Part shown: one piece after another, positions 1-12,500 of the stretch
Numbering within the stretch: the first letter of the stretch is position 1
Layout of the letters: each line of letters opens with the position of its first letter
Assembly: GCF_021018805.1 (NCBI RefSeq)
Contig: NW_026960608.1
Location: 1,178,001 to 1,242,000 of the forward strand
Length of the DNA stretch: 64,000 nt
Source: Prinia subflava
Taxonomy: Eukaryota > Chordata > Aves > Passeriformes > Cisticolidae
Direction: 5' to 3'
Translations under genes and position numbers: made by a program
The notes under the pieces: generated by a model
The model's input: the letters and a program-made list of their open reading frames with translations, nothing else
Databases searched by the model: none
What the model was told of the DNA's origin: nothing

Positions 1-3000
1 GGACAGGTCTCCCTTGTCCATCAGGTAGGTTCAGCCCCCCAGCCCACTCCTCATCCCTCCGGACTCTCCGGGCTGTGAGGCAGCTCCAGCTGTGTTGTGC
101 CTGGGAAGCAGTGCCATCTGGGATAGCGCAGCTCAGGGCATGGCTGCTGTGGGCTATGGCCACTGGGGCAAGATTTTACATGACCCAACAGCTCTTTGTG
201 GCTGCTTTTATGGCAAATATGCACAACGAGATACTGGAGTTGGGGAGAAAAGGAGTTCAGAGCCAGTGTGAGCCTTCAGGTGGTTCCTTGTTCCCAGGCT
301 GGGTTATTTTCCTACAGAATCACATTGCTTTGGTCGGGGATTTTTTAATAAAGGAGAAATTACCTTCAAAGCAGCGTTTCCATTAACCCCTTGCTGCCTG
401 TGAGCCAGAGCCAGGGGTGATTCCAGCATGGAATGAGGCACTGGGGCAACAGGTGGCTTTGGCAGGAAAAGATGAGGGAGAATCCCTGAAAAAATCATCC
501 ACCTCCAAAAAAACTCAAATGAATACCCCAAGCCTCCACATTGGCTTCTGCTGCTGGGGGACCATTGGAGCATCCAAGACAAGGACAACGAGAATCTTGG
601 CCAGCCAAGGTGGAACGGGACCATGGAGAATTGCTGCAGTTTTAGTGTCAGTTTTCAGTTTTACAAAAAAAACTTGTAAATAAAATTTAGTAAAAGAAAA
701 CAAAATTAAACCAATTCAAGGCACTCTCCTGAGAAGCCAGAAGATGAACAAGGCAGTGGCCAGGGGAGAAACCTCTTCCACTGCCGTGTTCGAAATGCTT
801 CCTTGCTGGCAGGACCAGGTCATGTTGGATGAGGTGGCACTGCCAGCTCTGCCCTCGCTGCTGCCAGTGCCACATGAGCCTGGAATGACTCAGGGGATGG
901 GAGCCAGCCGGGCTCACCTTGCCTGGGGGGAATGTCTGGGAGCTCAGCTCCTGCAGGGAGGTGTTGAGCCCATCATCCCCAACCAGTAGCCCCAAGAGCG
1001 GCACTGGGGGTGGGGGGAGATGAAAGCGGGGCACAGGAGGCACCCCCAGACAGTGGGGGCCACACCTCATGCCCTCCCTTTCAGCCCGGGGCCACACCCA
1101 GCCAAAGAGCCTGAGCAGGAATTTGTCCCGGGGTTGGTGTCTCTTTAGGGCTTCATCATTCCCTCCTTGTCTGCGATGTGCTCGGTTCACGGGAAATTTC
1201 CAGCTGGATCTCGGGAGGAACGTGGCATCTCGCACCTTACCCTGGGAGGGAGCTGCCCTGCACCTCCCTCATCCTGCGGGATGCTCTGTGCCCAGCAGCT
1301 CATCCACTCCTTCCCCCGTCTCCCCAGCTCCAGACAGGCAGCTCCTGGAATTCTCCTGGTATTTCTGGCACGTCGCTGCCCCAAGGTAACTGGGGACCTT
1401 CCAGCCCTCCTGTTCCCGAGGTGGTTGGTCAGGTATCACAGCCCCGTCAGCACAGGGAATCATGAACCCGCTCCCAGGAGCACCAGTGCCTAGCGTCACT
1501 TCGGACTCAGCCATGCCAAGGGATTTGGGAGGATTTCAGGCCTTTCTGTGTCTTTCCTAAATGCAGAAAATGAAGAGGCACTCAAGAATCTACTGTTTAT
1601 ATCGAAAGCCAAAATCCCTTTAGAATTTAATCTCCCGGTGATGGATTTAATACTGTTACAGACAGGCTAGTTCTTTTTATACCACAGGGTTGCTGGGAAT
1701 TCTTTGAAGCAGGATTTTGTTGCAAACAGGATATTTGTCCCCAAGGCCCTGTCACAGCGATGTCTGGATCTGTGGGTGACAGAGTGGCCAGGGAGGGGAG
1801 GTCCCACAGGGGACATTCCTGCACTTCAACATACGGAGGTCATGCTGTGGGTCCCTGGGGTGCACAGTGACATCTCAGGGTGCACGGTGACACTTCAGAG
1901 TGTGTGGTGGCACCTTGGGGTACACCCCAGAGACGGTCACTGCCAGGACCAGACCCTTGCTCTGCCCAAGGCCTCCTGGAATTCCAGTTTTCCCAGGGAG
2001 GTGGGTGATGCTCTGGGCTCAGCAGATGCAGCACCGGCTCATGGAGCTGCCCAGCACTCCCAGGGCTGTGATGGATGTGTGGCTGCTGCTCTGGGATTCT
2101 CACTCCCTCTCAACATAAAAGCAATCCTTTAAACTATAAAAAATACCCCATCCTTTATATTTCCAGTGAAAAGCGGGTGGCCCAAAGGCCAGGCCTGCAG
2201 CAGCAGAGCTCTCCAGCCCTGCTGAATCAGCCTTGGCTCAGAGGGAGCTGTCGGCACCCTCTGAATCACCGTCCCGGTGACGTGAGTGCCGGCCCAGCTC
2301 CCATCGCTCTGGCTGACCCAGTTCCCACCTGAGGAGCCGGGGAGATTTTCCACCCTGGCTACTGCTGTCGACACTGAGCCCACGGGCGAGGGAGGGCTGA
2401 GCTCATCCTGACGCAATGGGAGGCGAATGATGAGGGAGAGGGAAGGGGAGGTGCAGGGCTGGTTCTGTGTGTCCTGGTGGAACCTCGGGAGTGTCTCCGG
2501 CAGAGCCGGCAGCTGAACCTGGAGCCGAGCTCCCGCCCCTCCTCAGCAATAAACCTGCCGGCAGGAGTCACTGACCTTGTCCCCATCTTTCATCTGCTGT
2601 TCCAGGAGACCGAGAGGGGACACACAAGGTCGCTGTCTCTCGCCGGCAGCGGCTGAGTGGCCGTTTCATCACCGAGGAATAGGCTGGTGCTGAAGAACGC
2701 CCGGGCCGGGGAAAGGAGCTGACAGACGGGTGGGGGGCTGGGACAGCGGGAAGGGGGCTGCAGCGGCTGCGGGAAAGCTGAGACACTTTGTACTTATCCA
2801 AAGACCCCATTTAAGGTCCTGACCCGTGGAGGGCCCTGATAGAGCCCAGCTGTGGGGCACAAGGGGTCCATCCCCGCACAGCTCCTTCCCCTGCCGGGAA
2901 AAAGTAGTTCAGCCCCAAATCCCTCCTGACGTTTCCCTGAGCATTGGAGCTTCCCATCCGAAGCTGCCTCGCTACCATGCATCTATCTCGCTGGAGACTT

Positions 3001-4556
3001 TCTGGAATGACGTGCTCGAAAGAGCTGTCAGATTTGGTTAAAATTAGGCAGGGGACTCCAAGTTATTACTGGAGGACAGATGGACACTCTGGGGGTGCAG
3101 CGTGTGCCCAGCAGCGCTGGAAAACCAAGCCCCAGCCACTGCCGAGAGACGGGGTTGGGAGAAGCCGGGGGCTGAGGGCTGAGAGGGACTGTGAGACATG
3201 CCGGGCTGGCCCTGGCAGATGGTGTCTGTGGCACAGGGGCTGGAAATTGGGCTAAAACCTGTCCTGGGGGCAGCTGGCCCTGTGCCGTCCCGGCGGAGCT
3301 TTGGCCTGCTGCTTTCCCCAGCTGAGGGAGCTGAGCGTTGTCTCCAGCACGGAGGATGCTCCTGAAATCCTTCAGAGAGGAGCAGGAGAGGGAGAGTGGC
3401 CACCAACCAGCCTGGCAGCCCTTCAGCAGCCGCCCTCAATGAGAGAACAAACTGCTCAGCAGAAAAGCTGTAATTTGAGAAGGAGACCATAACCTCCTCC
3501 TGTTCCCCCCCTCCCGGCCACGGGACGGGAAGGACAAACGCCGTGTTCGGCAGTGCCCTTGGATGGGCAGCGAGTCCTGACCATCCTCCTCTCCAGGGCC
3601 TGAGCAAAGCTGCTCAGGAGGCACCAGAGAAGAACCAGGGGAAGGTCGTGACAGCCCACCCCAGCTGGAAAAATCCCTCCCTGTGCTGCAGCTGCCGAAA
3701 ATCCTGACACTCCCCCCAGGAGGGACTGCAGGGGTTCAGGGTGTGGGGCTGGCTCTGCCTCAGGGGTCAGTTCTCCCCTCTCCCAGTCCCTGAGGTCTTC
3801 CCCGATGCTGACCTGTCCCTGAGCCTGTATCCATCCCGATGAGCATTCCCGGGGCTGGTGGTGCTGCTCTCCCTCGAAGGCAGGTAATTACCATGTCCCA
3901 AACTCGGCTGTAATGAGCCCAGGTGCTCGTTTGCCATCCAGCAATTTACTGGTAGATCCTCCAGCAAGAGCCGAGTCCCAAGGAAGGGGCCGGGAGCGCG
4001 GCTGTGCCAGTGATGGATGCGCAGGGCACGGGAGCAAAATTGCCTCCTCTAGGGGGAAGGGAAACAGCAGATGAGGAAAAGGGGTTGGGAGTGAGGGGAA
4101 GGAAGAGACAAAGGAAGGAAAGGAGTAGTGAAGGGGACAGCTGGTGGTAAAGGAGTAGGGAGGGCCAGGGAGCATCTCTGGAAGAGGGAAAGGAGAACCA
4201 GGATCCACAGTTGGCACACGGATGCTCCACACCCCGTGGCTGAGGGATGCACTGGCATTCCTGCAGGTGACATTCCCTGTGCATGACATTCCCCACTGTC
4301 CCATGCAGATAGCAAACCCTGGCTCCCAGCCCTGCAAGTTCAGAGCTCTGTTCACAGATACCAGGGGTGAAGGAATAAAACCCCATCATAATTCACACAA
4401 AAATGAATCACCTCCCTCCAGGTCCTTCAGGCTGACTCGAATTCCTGATAAATTTCCCTGTGTTTGGTGTTTTCATATCCAGCAGCACAATTGCCTCCAT
4501 AAAATTCCAGTCCTTAAAGAAGACCTGTAGGAAATGTGGGGATAGTGATAAGGGCA
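1..4556. other. Unique-looking DNA, no gene recognised
   Basis: I read both strands for exons, known protein motifs and repeats and found none I can support. Open frames here are short, overlap on several strands and have no recognisable domain. The stretch is moderately GC-rich, as in many avian introns or intergenic regions, and could hide non-coding exons that cannot be recognised without transcripts. Confidence 0.5.
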
Positions 4557-4628
4557 GGGACTGTTGTGACAGGCCAAGAGGACATGGTTTAAAAATAAAA
4601 AAGGGAAGATTTAGATTGGATACAAGGA

Positions 4629-4666
<38 letters not shown>

Positions 4667-4855
4667 TGAGAGTGGTGAGAGCACAGGCAGCCCAGAGAAG
4701 CTGTGGCTGCCCCATCCCTGGAAATGTCCAAGGCCAGGTTGGATGAGGCTTGGAGCAACCTGGGATACTGGAAGGTGTCCCTGTCCATGACATGGGGTAG
4801 AATGAAATGACCTTTAAAGTCCTTTTTAAACCCAAACCATTCCATGATTTCTTTG
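4557..4855 (+). mobile_element. CR1 LINE 3' end fragment
   Basis: The block has the typical avian CR1 3' tail: a gagagtggtgagagcac-like segment, then 'gcccagagaagctgtggctg', then 'cccatccctggaaatgtcc', ending near 'cccaaaccattccatgattt'. A run of about 30 T (4632-4662) sits inside it where CR1 normally has a short T-rich stretch. It is 5'-truncated, as most CR1 copies are, and non-coding. Confidence 0.85.
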
Positions 4856-6589
4856 AAATCAACTGAGCTCCTTTCCAGACCCTGCCAGGCTCCTTTCCCC
4901 AGGGGCTGCTCCAAATTTCCACCCATCACCTGGTCAGAACCTTCCCTAATTCCCGCCCTAAATTAATTCTTCACCAATTTAGAACCATTTGATCTTGCAC
5001 TGATATAACTACTGGAGTTAAATGCCTTTTCTCCCTGTTTGTCTTTTTCTCCCCCAAATTTCCAGGCAGTCATTCCATCTCTTCCCAAGCTGAGAGCTTG
5101 TGGAGCTGAGCAAACCTCTGTCCCTGCATCCCCTGTCACCAGACAGATCTGGTGACACAGAGCCTGGAATCAGCTCCCTGAGCAGCAGGCAGGCTCCTGC
5201 AGCAGCCCAGGCTCAGCAGGGTCAGGTCCGAAGTTGCTCTGAGCATTTACTGCCCTAGTTCTGCTCTGCACGTTTATATCATTTGCAGCTGGGCAGCTGA
5301 TCCAAATGTGAATGTACCCAAAACGGCCAGTTCAGCATTCCTGCTCCCTGGAATGGGGCTTTTTCCTCATGCTTGTGCTGCAGAACAAGGGATTGGAGCT
5401 AGCAGAGGGCTGGGGAAGGCCCAGGCAGAGATAAAACACTGTTAAAAAAACCAAATTATCTCAATGTTAATGGAGGAAAAACTTAATATATTAAATGTAA
5501 ATCTATTTTTGTTACATCTGTTCAGATCCTTTAAGGAGTTTTAGAACAGCTGTTCCTATATCTCATTTAATCTTGATGTTATTGTAATGAGCTAAGGCTT
5601 GAGGGCTGAACCGATTGTCTCTCCAGGTGAATTCCTGAGCAACAGTGAAAAACCACTGCTCCTAGCCTGGAGCCACTTCCCCACCTCCTATCCCGGGGAT
5701 GCTTGGGTTTTTCCAGGCCAGGAGGGCCTTTGTCCGCCAGCATCCCCTCAAAGCCAAGGGGACACAGTGGGAACACACCAGGCCTGGCTGATGGAAGTGG
5801 GGACTTCCCACCAGTGCCTAGGGCTGAGCTCCAGCCCCACTCCCGCTCCTGCAGGCAGAGAGGGGAGGGCAGGAAAGGGAAGGCAGAGCTGCAGCCAAGT
5901 GCCTGTCCCAGCCTGCACACCCAGCACACCCTGGGGGGCCAGGGCTGAGCCCCCCACCCTCCAGGCTCCCCTCCTTCCATCTCTCCTTCCATCCCTCCTT
6001 CCATACCTCCCTTGTTCCGTCTCCCCTCCTGGGCCAAGCTGTGGCTGCTCCTCCAATTTCCTTGCCTCAAGTTGTCACATCCCCCTTTGCTCCTCAGCTC
6101 CTTCCCCACTTTGCTGACAGAGTTATTCCTCTCACATGAGAGTGTTTGTTTTTAATTTCCTAAATTACAGCATAATTTAGGCTAATTATTGCTTTGTCCC
6201 TCTGATATTATTAAACCTTTAATCCCTTGGTGATTCCCCACCCAGAGCAAAGTCTGCTTTTCTCACATTCATTCCTGCTCTGGGTCTGCTCTTGCCTCTT
6301 GCCTGGGGTGGCCTCACCTCCCAAACTGACTGCCAATGCCCTGGATATTCCCTCCCTGGTTTTCCATCCTTCCAGTGCCATGGGACACACTCTTCCACAG
6401 GCGGAGAGAGGCTTGGCATGAGGGCAGGAACCCCTCAGGAGGGATGTGCCACCCTAGTCTGGCCAATATTCCTGTCACTGCAGTTTTAAACCTCCCTGGC
6501 TTCTTTCCTGTGGGATGATGTCCAGCTGCCCTTTGATCCTGGGCCCTTTGGAGTGGCACATCCTGCTGAGCACCATGGAGATCTCGCTC
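4856..6589. other. Unique-looking DNA, no gene recognised
   Basis: No exon, RNA gene or named repeat is visible. A pyrimidine-rich stretch with CCTTCCAT-type repeats lies at about 5970-6020. Overlapping open frames on both strands at 5580-6120 follow from the low stop density of GC-rich sequence and show no domain. Confidence 0.5.
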
Positions 6590-6722
6590 CTCCCGTCTCC
6601 AACTGGATCAAGGTCAGGCTGGACCAGGCTTGGTCCAGTGGAAGGTGTCCCATGGCAGGGGGTGGAATGAGATGAGTTTTAGGGTCCCTTCAAGCCCAAA
6701 CCATTCTGGGATTCTATGATGG
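6590..6722 (+). mobile_element. CR1 LINE 3' end fragment
   Basis: It ends in the diagnostic CR1 tail 'cccaaaccattctgggat' followed by 'tctatgat', preceded by the gaaggtgtcccatggcagg-type segment. Only about 130 bp of the 3' end remains. Confidence 0.75.
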
Positions 6723-6957
6723 GCAGCCTCTGGCAGAGATCAACCCCATTCCCTCCTTGCCAAGTCTACAAACAACTTTTAATAACCCTTTCCTGCCTCC
6801 CACCCAATTATTATTGACTTCCCAAAGTCTGGAAGGCTCCTGTGGGCACCATTTCCCAAGCCAGCCAAGGTTTTTCCATGCTGGGATGTGCAGAGATTGT
6901 CACCCATCCATTGGCACCTGAGGCGACCTGAGCCACTGCTTCCCAACAAACAAGCCA

Positions 6958-7190
6958 CAAGATGAGGGGAAACAGTCTTAAGCTGTGCCAGGGGAGGTTT
7001 AGTCGGATATTGGGAAAATTTTGTTGTGGAAAGTTTTGTCAAGGCCTGCCACAGGCTGCTCAGGGTAATGGGGGAGTTAAGAGACCTGGGGATGCGGCAC
7101 TTCAGGACACAATCAGTGGTGACCTTGGCAGCACTGGAGTATGGTTGGACTCGAGGATCTCAGAGAGCTTTTCCCTCAGGTGACCCCTAG
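6958..7190 (+). mobile_element. CR1 LINE fragment (diverged)
   Basis: The order of motifs matches the CR1 3' region: 'atgaggggaaacagtctta', 'gctgtgccaggggaggttta', 'caggctgctcagggta', then a ttggactcgaggatctcagag-like segment. It lacks the final ATTCTATGAT repeats and is more diverged than the neighbouring copies. Confidence 0.65.
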
Positions 7191-7927
7191 ATGGATCCAG
7201 CCAAGGCACCAGCATGGAATGCTCACCTTCATTTGCTTGGGCAAAACAGATGATGGAAATTTACTTCCTACAGCTACAAAGTTGAAGGATTTTCTGACCA
7301 CAGGCTGCAAAAATCCCCTTAATGAAGCCCCAGAGCTCTCCAGGATTTTGGGAAGAACTCTGGCCCCTGGCCTCCCTTCTCCACTTGAAGTATTGTTTCT
7401 GTCTTGAGTCTCCTGCCAAGAATCTCTTCAGCTCTGCAGCTGGATTTGATACAGGGGTAGGGAGAGGAGTTTAATTACAGCACTAAAAATAGAAGCAGTT
7501 CTGGGGGGGTCTTTCAAGGAGCAGAGTTGAAAGAGTCCCTGAGAGCAAAGGGGCTCTCACTTGCACTGCCCAAACAGGGGAAACAAACCCATCCCAGAAA
7601 GGCCAAACAAAACCTTGCCCAGGCTTTGCTGCCTCTAATTCATTGCAGGCCCTGGATTAAAAGTAGGTCATTAAAGCAGCTGCAGGAAGGGCTGAGGGCA
7701 GCCCTGCCCGTGGCACTGAGACGATGGTGGTAAATCACAGCCCCGCCGAGGCTCCTGTGCCTGGACAGGAGCCCAATTCCCAGCTGGATGCGAGACGCAC
7801 CGAAGCAGCCCTGAATCCTGGGAGAAGGCCCAGAGTGGGTGCAGCCATAGCAACTTTCCAGCATCCATGGCCTGAGAGGATCAGGAGGAGGGTGGGGAGA
7901 TGCAGGGATCACCTGTGTTGCAGCCAT
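7191..7927. other. Unique-looking DNA, no gene recognised
   Basis: No coding or repeat signal could be supported in this stretch. Confidence 0.45.
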
Positions 7928-8230
7928 GAGGCCTGACAGGCCTCTCTGGCAGTCAGTCGCCTAAAGGCAAAGAAATGCCTAGTCATGGTGACTAGGCCAA
8001 ATAACCCCTCTCCCGTGCTCGGACCCTCTCTTATCTCCCTGTAAGACAATAGGTCACTTTCTACCCCGACTCATACCATTCGACCATTTCTCAAAACCTC
8101 GGTACCCTATATAAACCCCACTTTTGCCCAGCTCAGTAGAAGAGCTGTCCCTGAAACCCTTCATGGAGGATGCCAATAAAGACTCATCTGTGGAACTCCA
8201 TACAGCACTTCTCCTCTCTCTCCCTGCGTC
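7928..8230 (+). repeat. Retroviral LTR-like fragment (U3/R part)
   Basis: A TATA box ('ccctatataaacc', about 8106-8118) is followed about 70 bp later by a poly(A) signal ('ccaataaag', about 8174-8182) and a pyrimidine-rich stretch. That is the promoter-to-poly(A) spacing of a gamma-type LTR on the plus strand. An 8-bp dyad (7978-7996, CCTAGTCA / TGACTAGG) lies in the putative U3. I could not define the left edge or a target duplication, and no second copy lies in the window. Confidence 0.4.
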
Positions 8231-8258
8231 TGCCAAGGCACCTTAGCAAGCTTATGAG

Positions 8259-8333
8259 CTGAAAATCACTAAAGCTGAAATCACTATAAGAGCTGTCACT
8301 GCAAAGCTGAAATCACTGATAGCCAAATGTTAT
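8259..8333. repeat. Short tandem repeat based on agctgaaatcact
   Basis: Four imperfect copies of an about 15-18 bp unit (aaagctgaaatcact) occur immediately left of the C' LTR. Confidence 0.6.
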
Positions 8334-8561
8334 AAATGCCAATACGATATTCCAATTAAAATAATAATTTGGTTTATTAACAAAGATCGAATTACAGAAT
8401 TTCAGTAAACCCACCAACAGCGGACGTACTTGACAATCTTTTTCCCGGGAAAATGCCAAGAGTGAACCATGAGACACAGAACCTGGCAGTCTGCTGTCTC
8501 CCCTTCGGTTCACAAATTTGCCCGGTTTGGGGCTTAGTTTTTATACACTTTATTCTGCCCT

Positions 8562-8953
8562 TGTTGGTGGAGGGTTAAAAAATATAATTTCTGGATTGAG
8601 TAATGTGTAGGGGGAGGAAAGTAGAGAACGTACAACTGGAACTTGACGCAGCTAGCTTGGAACAAGCGTCAGCTTCTGTAAACAGCTCCATGCTATTGTT
8701 TTAACCAAATCAAGTGTGGATCAGGGTAGAAGCGTAGGTATGATTTAAGATAGTAACTAAGGAATAGGATAATCAGTATCTAGGGGTGGGGGTTAGTTAA
8801 CATGTGTATAATTTAAACTATAAAAGTCACGAATTGACTCTGTATCCTTTGGACATCAGATTTGGGTGTATTATCACCCCTGTGTCCCGCGCGCTTGAAT
8901 AAAGAACCGCATATGATCGCCTTCGTGTGGTTATATGTTTTCCTACGCTAACA
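8562..8953 (+). repeat. ERV-A 5' LTR
   Basis: 392 bp, TG...CA. A TATA-like 'ctataaaag' lies at 8818-8826 and AATAAA at 8898-8903, so U3, R and U5 have a normal order. U5 is short (about 50 bp after the poly(A) signal). Confidence 0.95.
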
Positions 8954-8957
8954 TTTT

Positions 8958-8975
8958 TGGCGACCCAGATGGGAC
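8958..8975 (+). other. ERV-A primer-binding site
   Basis: Eighteen bases beginning TGGCGACCCAGATGGG lie four bases after the LTR. They would pair with the CCA-tailed 3' end of a host tRNA. The nearest match I recall is the arginine tRNA group, with a couple of mismatches, so the tRNA identity is tentative. The same 18 bases occur in ERV-B at 32543-32560. Confidence 0.8.
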
Positions 8976-9258
8976 CTTGTGGGCGCAGCCAGGACCCCGC
9001 GACCCGATCACGCTCCAGCCGGCACCGGGTGATTTCTCGGGGAGCCCATCGGAGCCGCGACCCTCGCCGCTCACAACGACCCCTGGTGAGAAGGTAAGGT
9101 TCTTTATTCTCTGGTCTGGGGGCCTGCCATTAAGACGCAGCGAAAGCTACGCTTGGTTGGGCAAAAGGAATTCCTGGTGGTATTGCCTAGGCAGCCGTCC
9201 GTCAGACATCGCGAAAGCGTTGCAGGTTCGGCATCTGTGGTTTTTATGTATCTGTAAT

Positions 9259-9579
9259 ATGGAGAAACTAAAAGGGTTAAAAGAGGTTTTGGGCAGCAAT
9301 AATGCCTCTATACCAAGTTCTTCTCCGTTGGGTTGTTTGTTGGCACATTGGAAAGAGGGGAACTTCGGTCAGGAATTACGAAAAGATAAGTTGATTGAAT
9401 ATTGTAATGTTCACTGGCCAAAATACGCTTTGCCTGAAAATCAGAGGTGGCCGAAAAACGGGTCTTTTGATGTGAAGGTTATTATGCAACTTAGATCGCT
9501 TTGTACACAAGATAGAAAGGTAGAACAATTACCATATATTGACTTATTTCTGTGCTTGCTTGAGAAACCGGTTTTGTAG
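9259..9579 (+). pseudogene. gag: ERV-A gag, matrix part, ended by an in-frame stop
   Basis: The ATG at 9259 begins a 106-residue matrix-like protein (MEKLKGLKEVLG...). It has the small helical, Trp/Lys-rich look of gammaretroviral matrix (…CLLAHWKEGNF, NVHWPKY, W-P-x-N-G-S-F). There is no Gly at position 2, so N-myristoylation is not expected from this start. A TAG at 9577-9579 ends it. The next reading segment (from 9589) is in the same frame, so this is one point stop rather than a frameshift. Matrix normally targets Gag to the membrane. An ATG further upstream in the LTR (8935) extends the frame but runs through the LTR and primer site and is unlikely to be used. Confidence 0.8.
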
Positions 9580-9588
9580 CTTGACAAA

Positions 9589-12500
9589 ATGAAAGCAATG
9601 AAGCTTGAGAATAAGAAGTGTCTGGCTTGCGTCCAAAATAAGCATTGTATGGAACATGCAGTTTTAAGTGAAATTTTAGGGGAAAAAAGAGATGAACTGG
9701 AATCGGAATTATTGGTATCTCCCATGGCTCCCGGAACCACCACGGCCCCCTCAACACCAAGTTCTACCCCGCTCACCCTGACCCCACCTGATTCTCTTAC
9801 ACCCCCCTCGCGCACGCCAGCACAATATGTTTCACCCCCACCTTTGTCTGCTAAAGGTAATTATCCTCCTCTGCCTGTGCCAGCCGCTCCTCCGCTTGCC
9901 CCTCCTCTGCCTGCTCAGAGAACCCCCCCTTCTCCACATACACCTGCTCAAAGCTATCCTGCTCCCCCGCCCACACCCGCTGAAAGAAAATATACTGATC
10001 TTCAAGTAGACAGTGAGCAAGGAAGAACGCAGCTTGCCTTTATTTTTCTGGGTCAGGCACAGGAAGATATTAGGAAAAAGCTACAGAAACTGGAAGGTGA
10101 AGAGTTAAGAAACTTGGATAAACTCCTAGAGGTTGCCTGGAAAGTTTATAATAACAGGGACAGAGAAATTGTCAAGAAACAGGGGCAAAGCCTTTTGGCA
10201 GTCTTACAGAGACAGGGGCGGGGACGTGGTAGAGGTGGTCGTGGCGTTAATAGAGGTGGCTTTGGCAGAGGTTCTGGTCATGGTAGATTAGGTCTGAATC
10301 AGTGTGCATATTGTCGGATGGAGGGACACTGGAAAAGGGAGTGTCCAAACCGGTTTAGCCAGAATGGTCAGCCTCAGTTAGACAGTATGTTTAATCAAAG
10401 TCGTGAGCATCAGCTGGATGGTGTAGCCAGGGTCATGGTTTTACATGAGAGGGAGCCAGGATCAAGAGAGCCCATGGTGACTTTGCATTTAGAAGGAAAA
10501 GACGTAGATTTTCTCATTGACACGGGGGCCACACATTCTGTACTAAATTATCTTGAGGGGCAAATCGGGAACAAGTCAGCAGCAGTCATTGGAGCCACAG
10601 GGAAGGAGGAGGTACGGCCATTCTTGCAACCCCTAGAATTGAGCTTTGAAGATAAGATCTTGACCCATGAATTCTTATACATGCCAGACTGCCCAACTCC
10701 GCTCTTAGGGCGCGATCTACTGGCAGCACTGGAGGCAGTAATTACTTTTGAGAATGGTGAACTCGTAATGAAAATTCCGGAGTCTAAGACAGGAAAGATT
10801 TTGATGATAAAAGAAAAACCAATTTCTAATATTCCTAAAGAAGTAGAAGATGCAGTAATTCCCTCTGTCTGGGAAACAGATGTACCTGGAAAATCTAAAT
10901 TGGCACAACCGGTACATGTAGAGTTAAAAGAAGGAGCAAAGGCTGTACGAATCAAACAATACCCTATAAAACCAGAAGCACGACAGGGAATAGCAAAGAC
11001 CATTGATAAATTTTTAAAATATCGAATTCTAGAGGAATGTAAATCGGAATACAACACCCCAATTTTCCCAGTGAAGAAACCCAATGGTGAGTATAGACTT
11101 GTACAGGATTTAAGAGGTATAAATGAAATAACAAAAGACATTCATCCAGTGGTTGCCAATCCCTATACATTGTTAGCATCCGTAAAGGAGATATATAAAT
11201 GGTTTACTGTAATTGACTTAAAAGATGCTTTCTTCTGTATACCCCTTGACCAAGAAAGTAGGAAACTATTTGCCTTTGAGTGGGAACATCCAGAAAGTGG
11301 AAGAAAAACTCAGCTCACCTGGACTCGATTACCGATGGGGTACAAGGGGTCCCCCACTCTCTTTGGAAGTCAACTGGCAAAAGAACTGGAAATCTGGACC
11401 AGAGAAGGGCAAGTACCAAGAGACCAATATTTATTACTCCAGTATGTAGATGACATTTTGATTGCAACAGAGGAAGAAATGACCTGCATAAAGGTAACCA
11501 TTGAGATCTTAAATTCATTAGGAATGGGAGGGTATAAGGTATCCAGAGAAAAAGCACAAATTGCCCAACAGACTGTGATTTACCTGGGATGTGAAATCTC
11601 ACAAGGGCAGAGAAAACTGGGTACTAATCGTATTCAAGCTATCTGTGCTATTCCAGAGCCCCAGAATCTACACGAGCTGCGGATCTTCCTCGGAATGACA
11701 GGGTGGTGTCGCCTGTGGATCATGGACTATGGACTGATTGCAAAACCTTTGTACGAGGCTCAGAAGACGCAGCCGTTCACCTGGGGCAAACCACAGAAAG
11801 AGGCCTTCCAGAAGTTAAAGGAAGCACTGACAACTGCTCCTGCTTTGGGGTTACCTGATCTGTCTAAAGACTTTCAGCTGTACGTGCATGAAAGGCAGCG
11901 ACTGGCACTGGGAGTCCTGACCCAACGACTGGGAAGCTGGAAAAGGCCGGTGGGTTACTTTTCCAAACAACTCGACAACGTAAGTGCCGGATGGCCTTCA
12001 TGTCTGCGGGCAGTGGCAGCTACCGTGCTGCTGATACAGGAAGCCAGGAAGCTCACAATGGGAAGACACATAGATGTCTATGTGCCACACATGGTAACTA
12101 CAGTCCTGGAACAAAAGGGGGGCCATTGGCTCTCTCCAAGCCGCATGATGAAGTTTCAGGTAACCCTGACTGAGCAGGATGATGTTGCACTAAAAACAAC
12201 TAACCTCTTGAATCCAGCTCTATTTCTAGGTGTCACAGCTGAGGAAGGTCCATTAGAGCATGACTGTCTAGAAGTCATCGAGCACACTTATTCAGCAAGA
12301 ACAGATCTGAAGGATGTCCCCCTGGAGCAACCAGAGTGGGAACTCTTTACAGATGGAAGCAGCTTCATGGAGAACGGAGCCAGATACGCGGGATATGCGG
12401 TAACTACAATTGATGTAGTAATAGAGGCAAAATCACTACCACCTAACACGTCTGCACAAAGGGCAGAACTAATCGCATTAACCAGAGCACTCGAGCTGAG

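Noticed and set aside
1..8300. Possible host exons left of the ERVs
   Set aside because: Several open frames of 100-190 codons exist, but none shows a known domain or paired splice sites I could defend.
8935..9258. Upstream extension of the ERV-A matrix frame
   Set aside because: It starts inside the LTR and reads through the primer-binding site; the ATG at 9259 is the plausible start.
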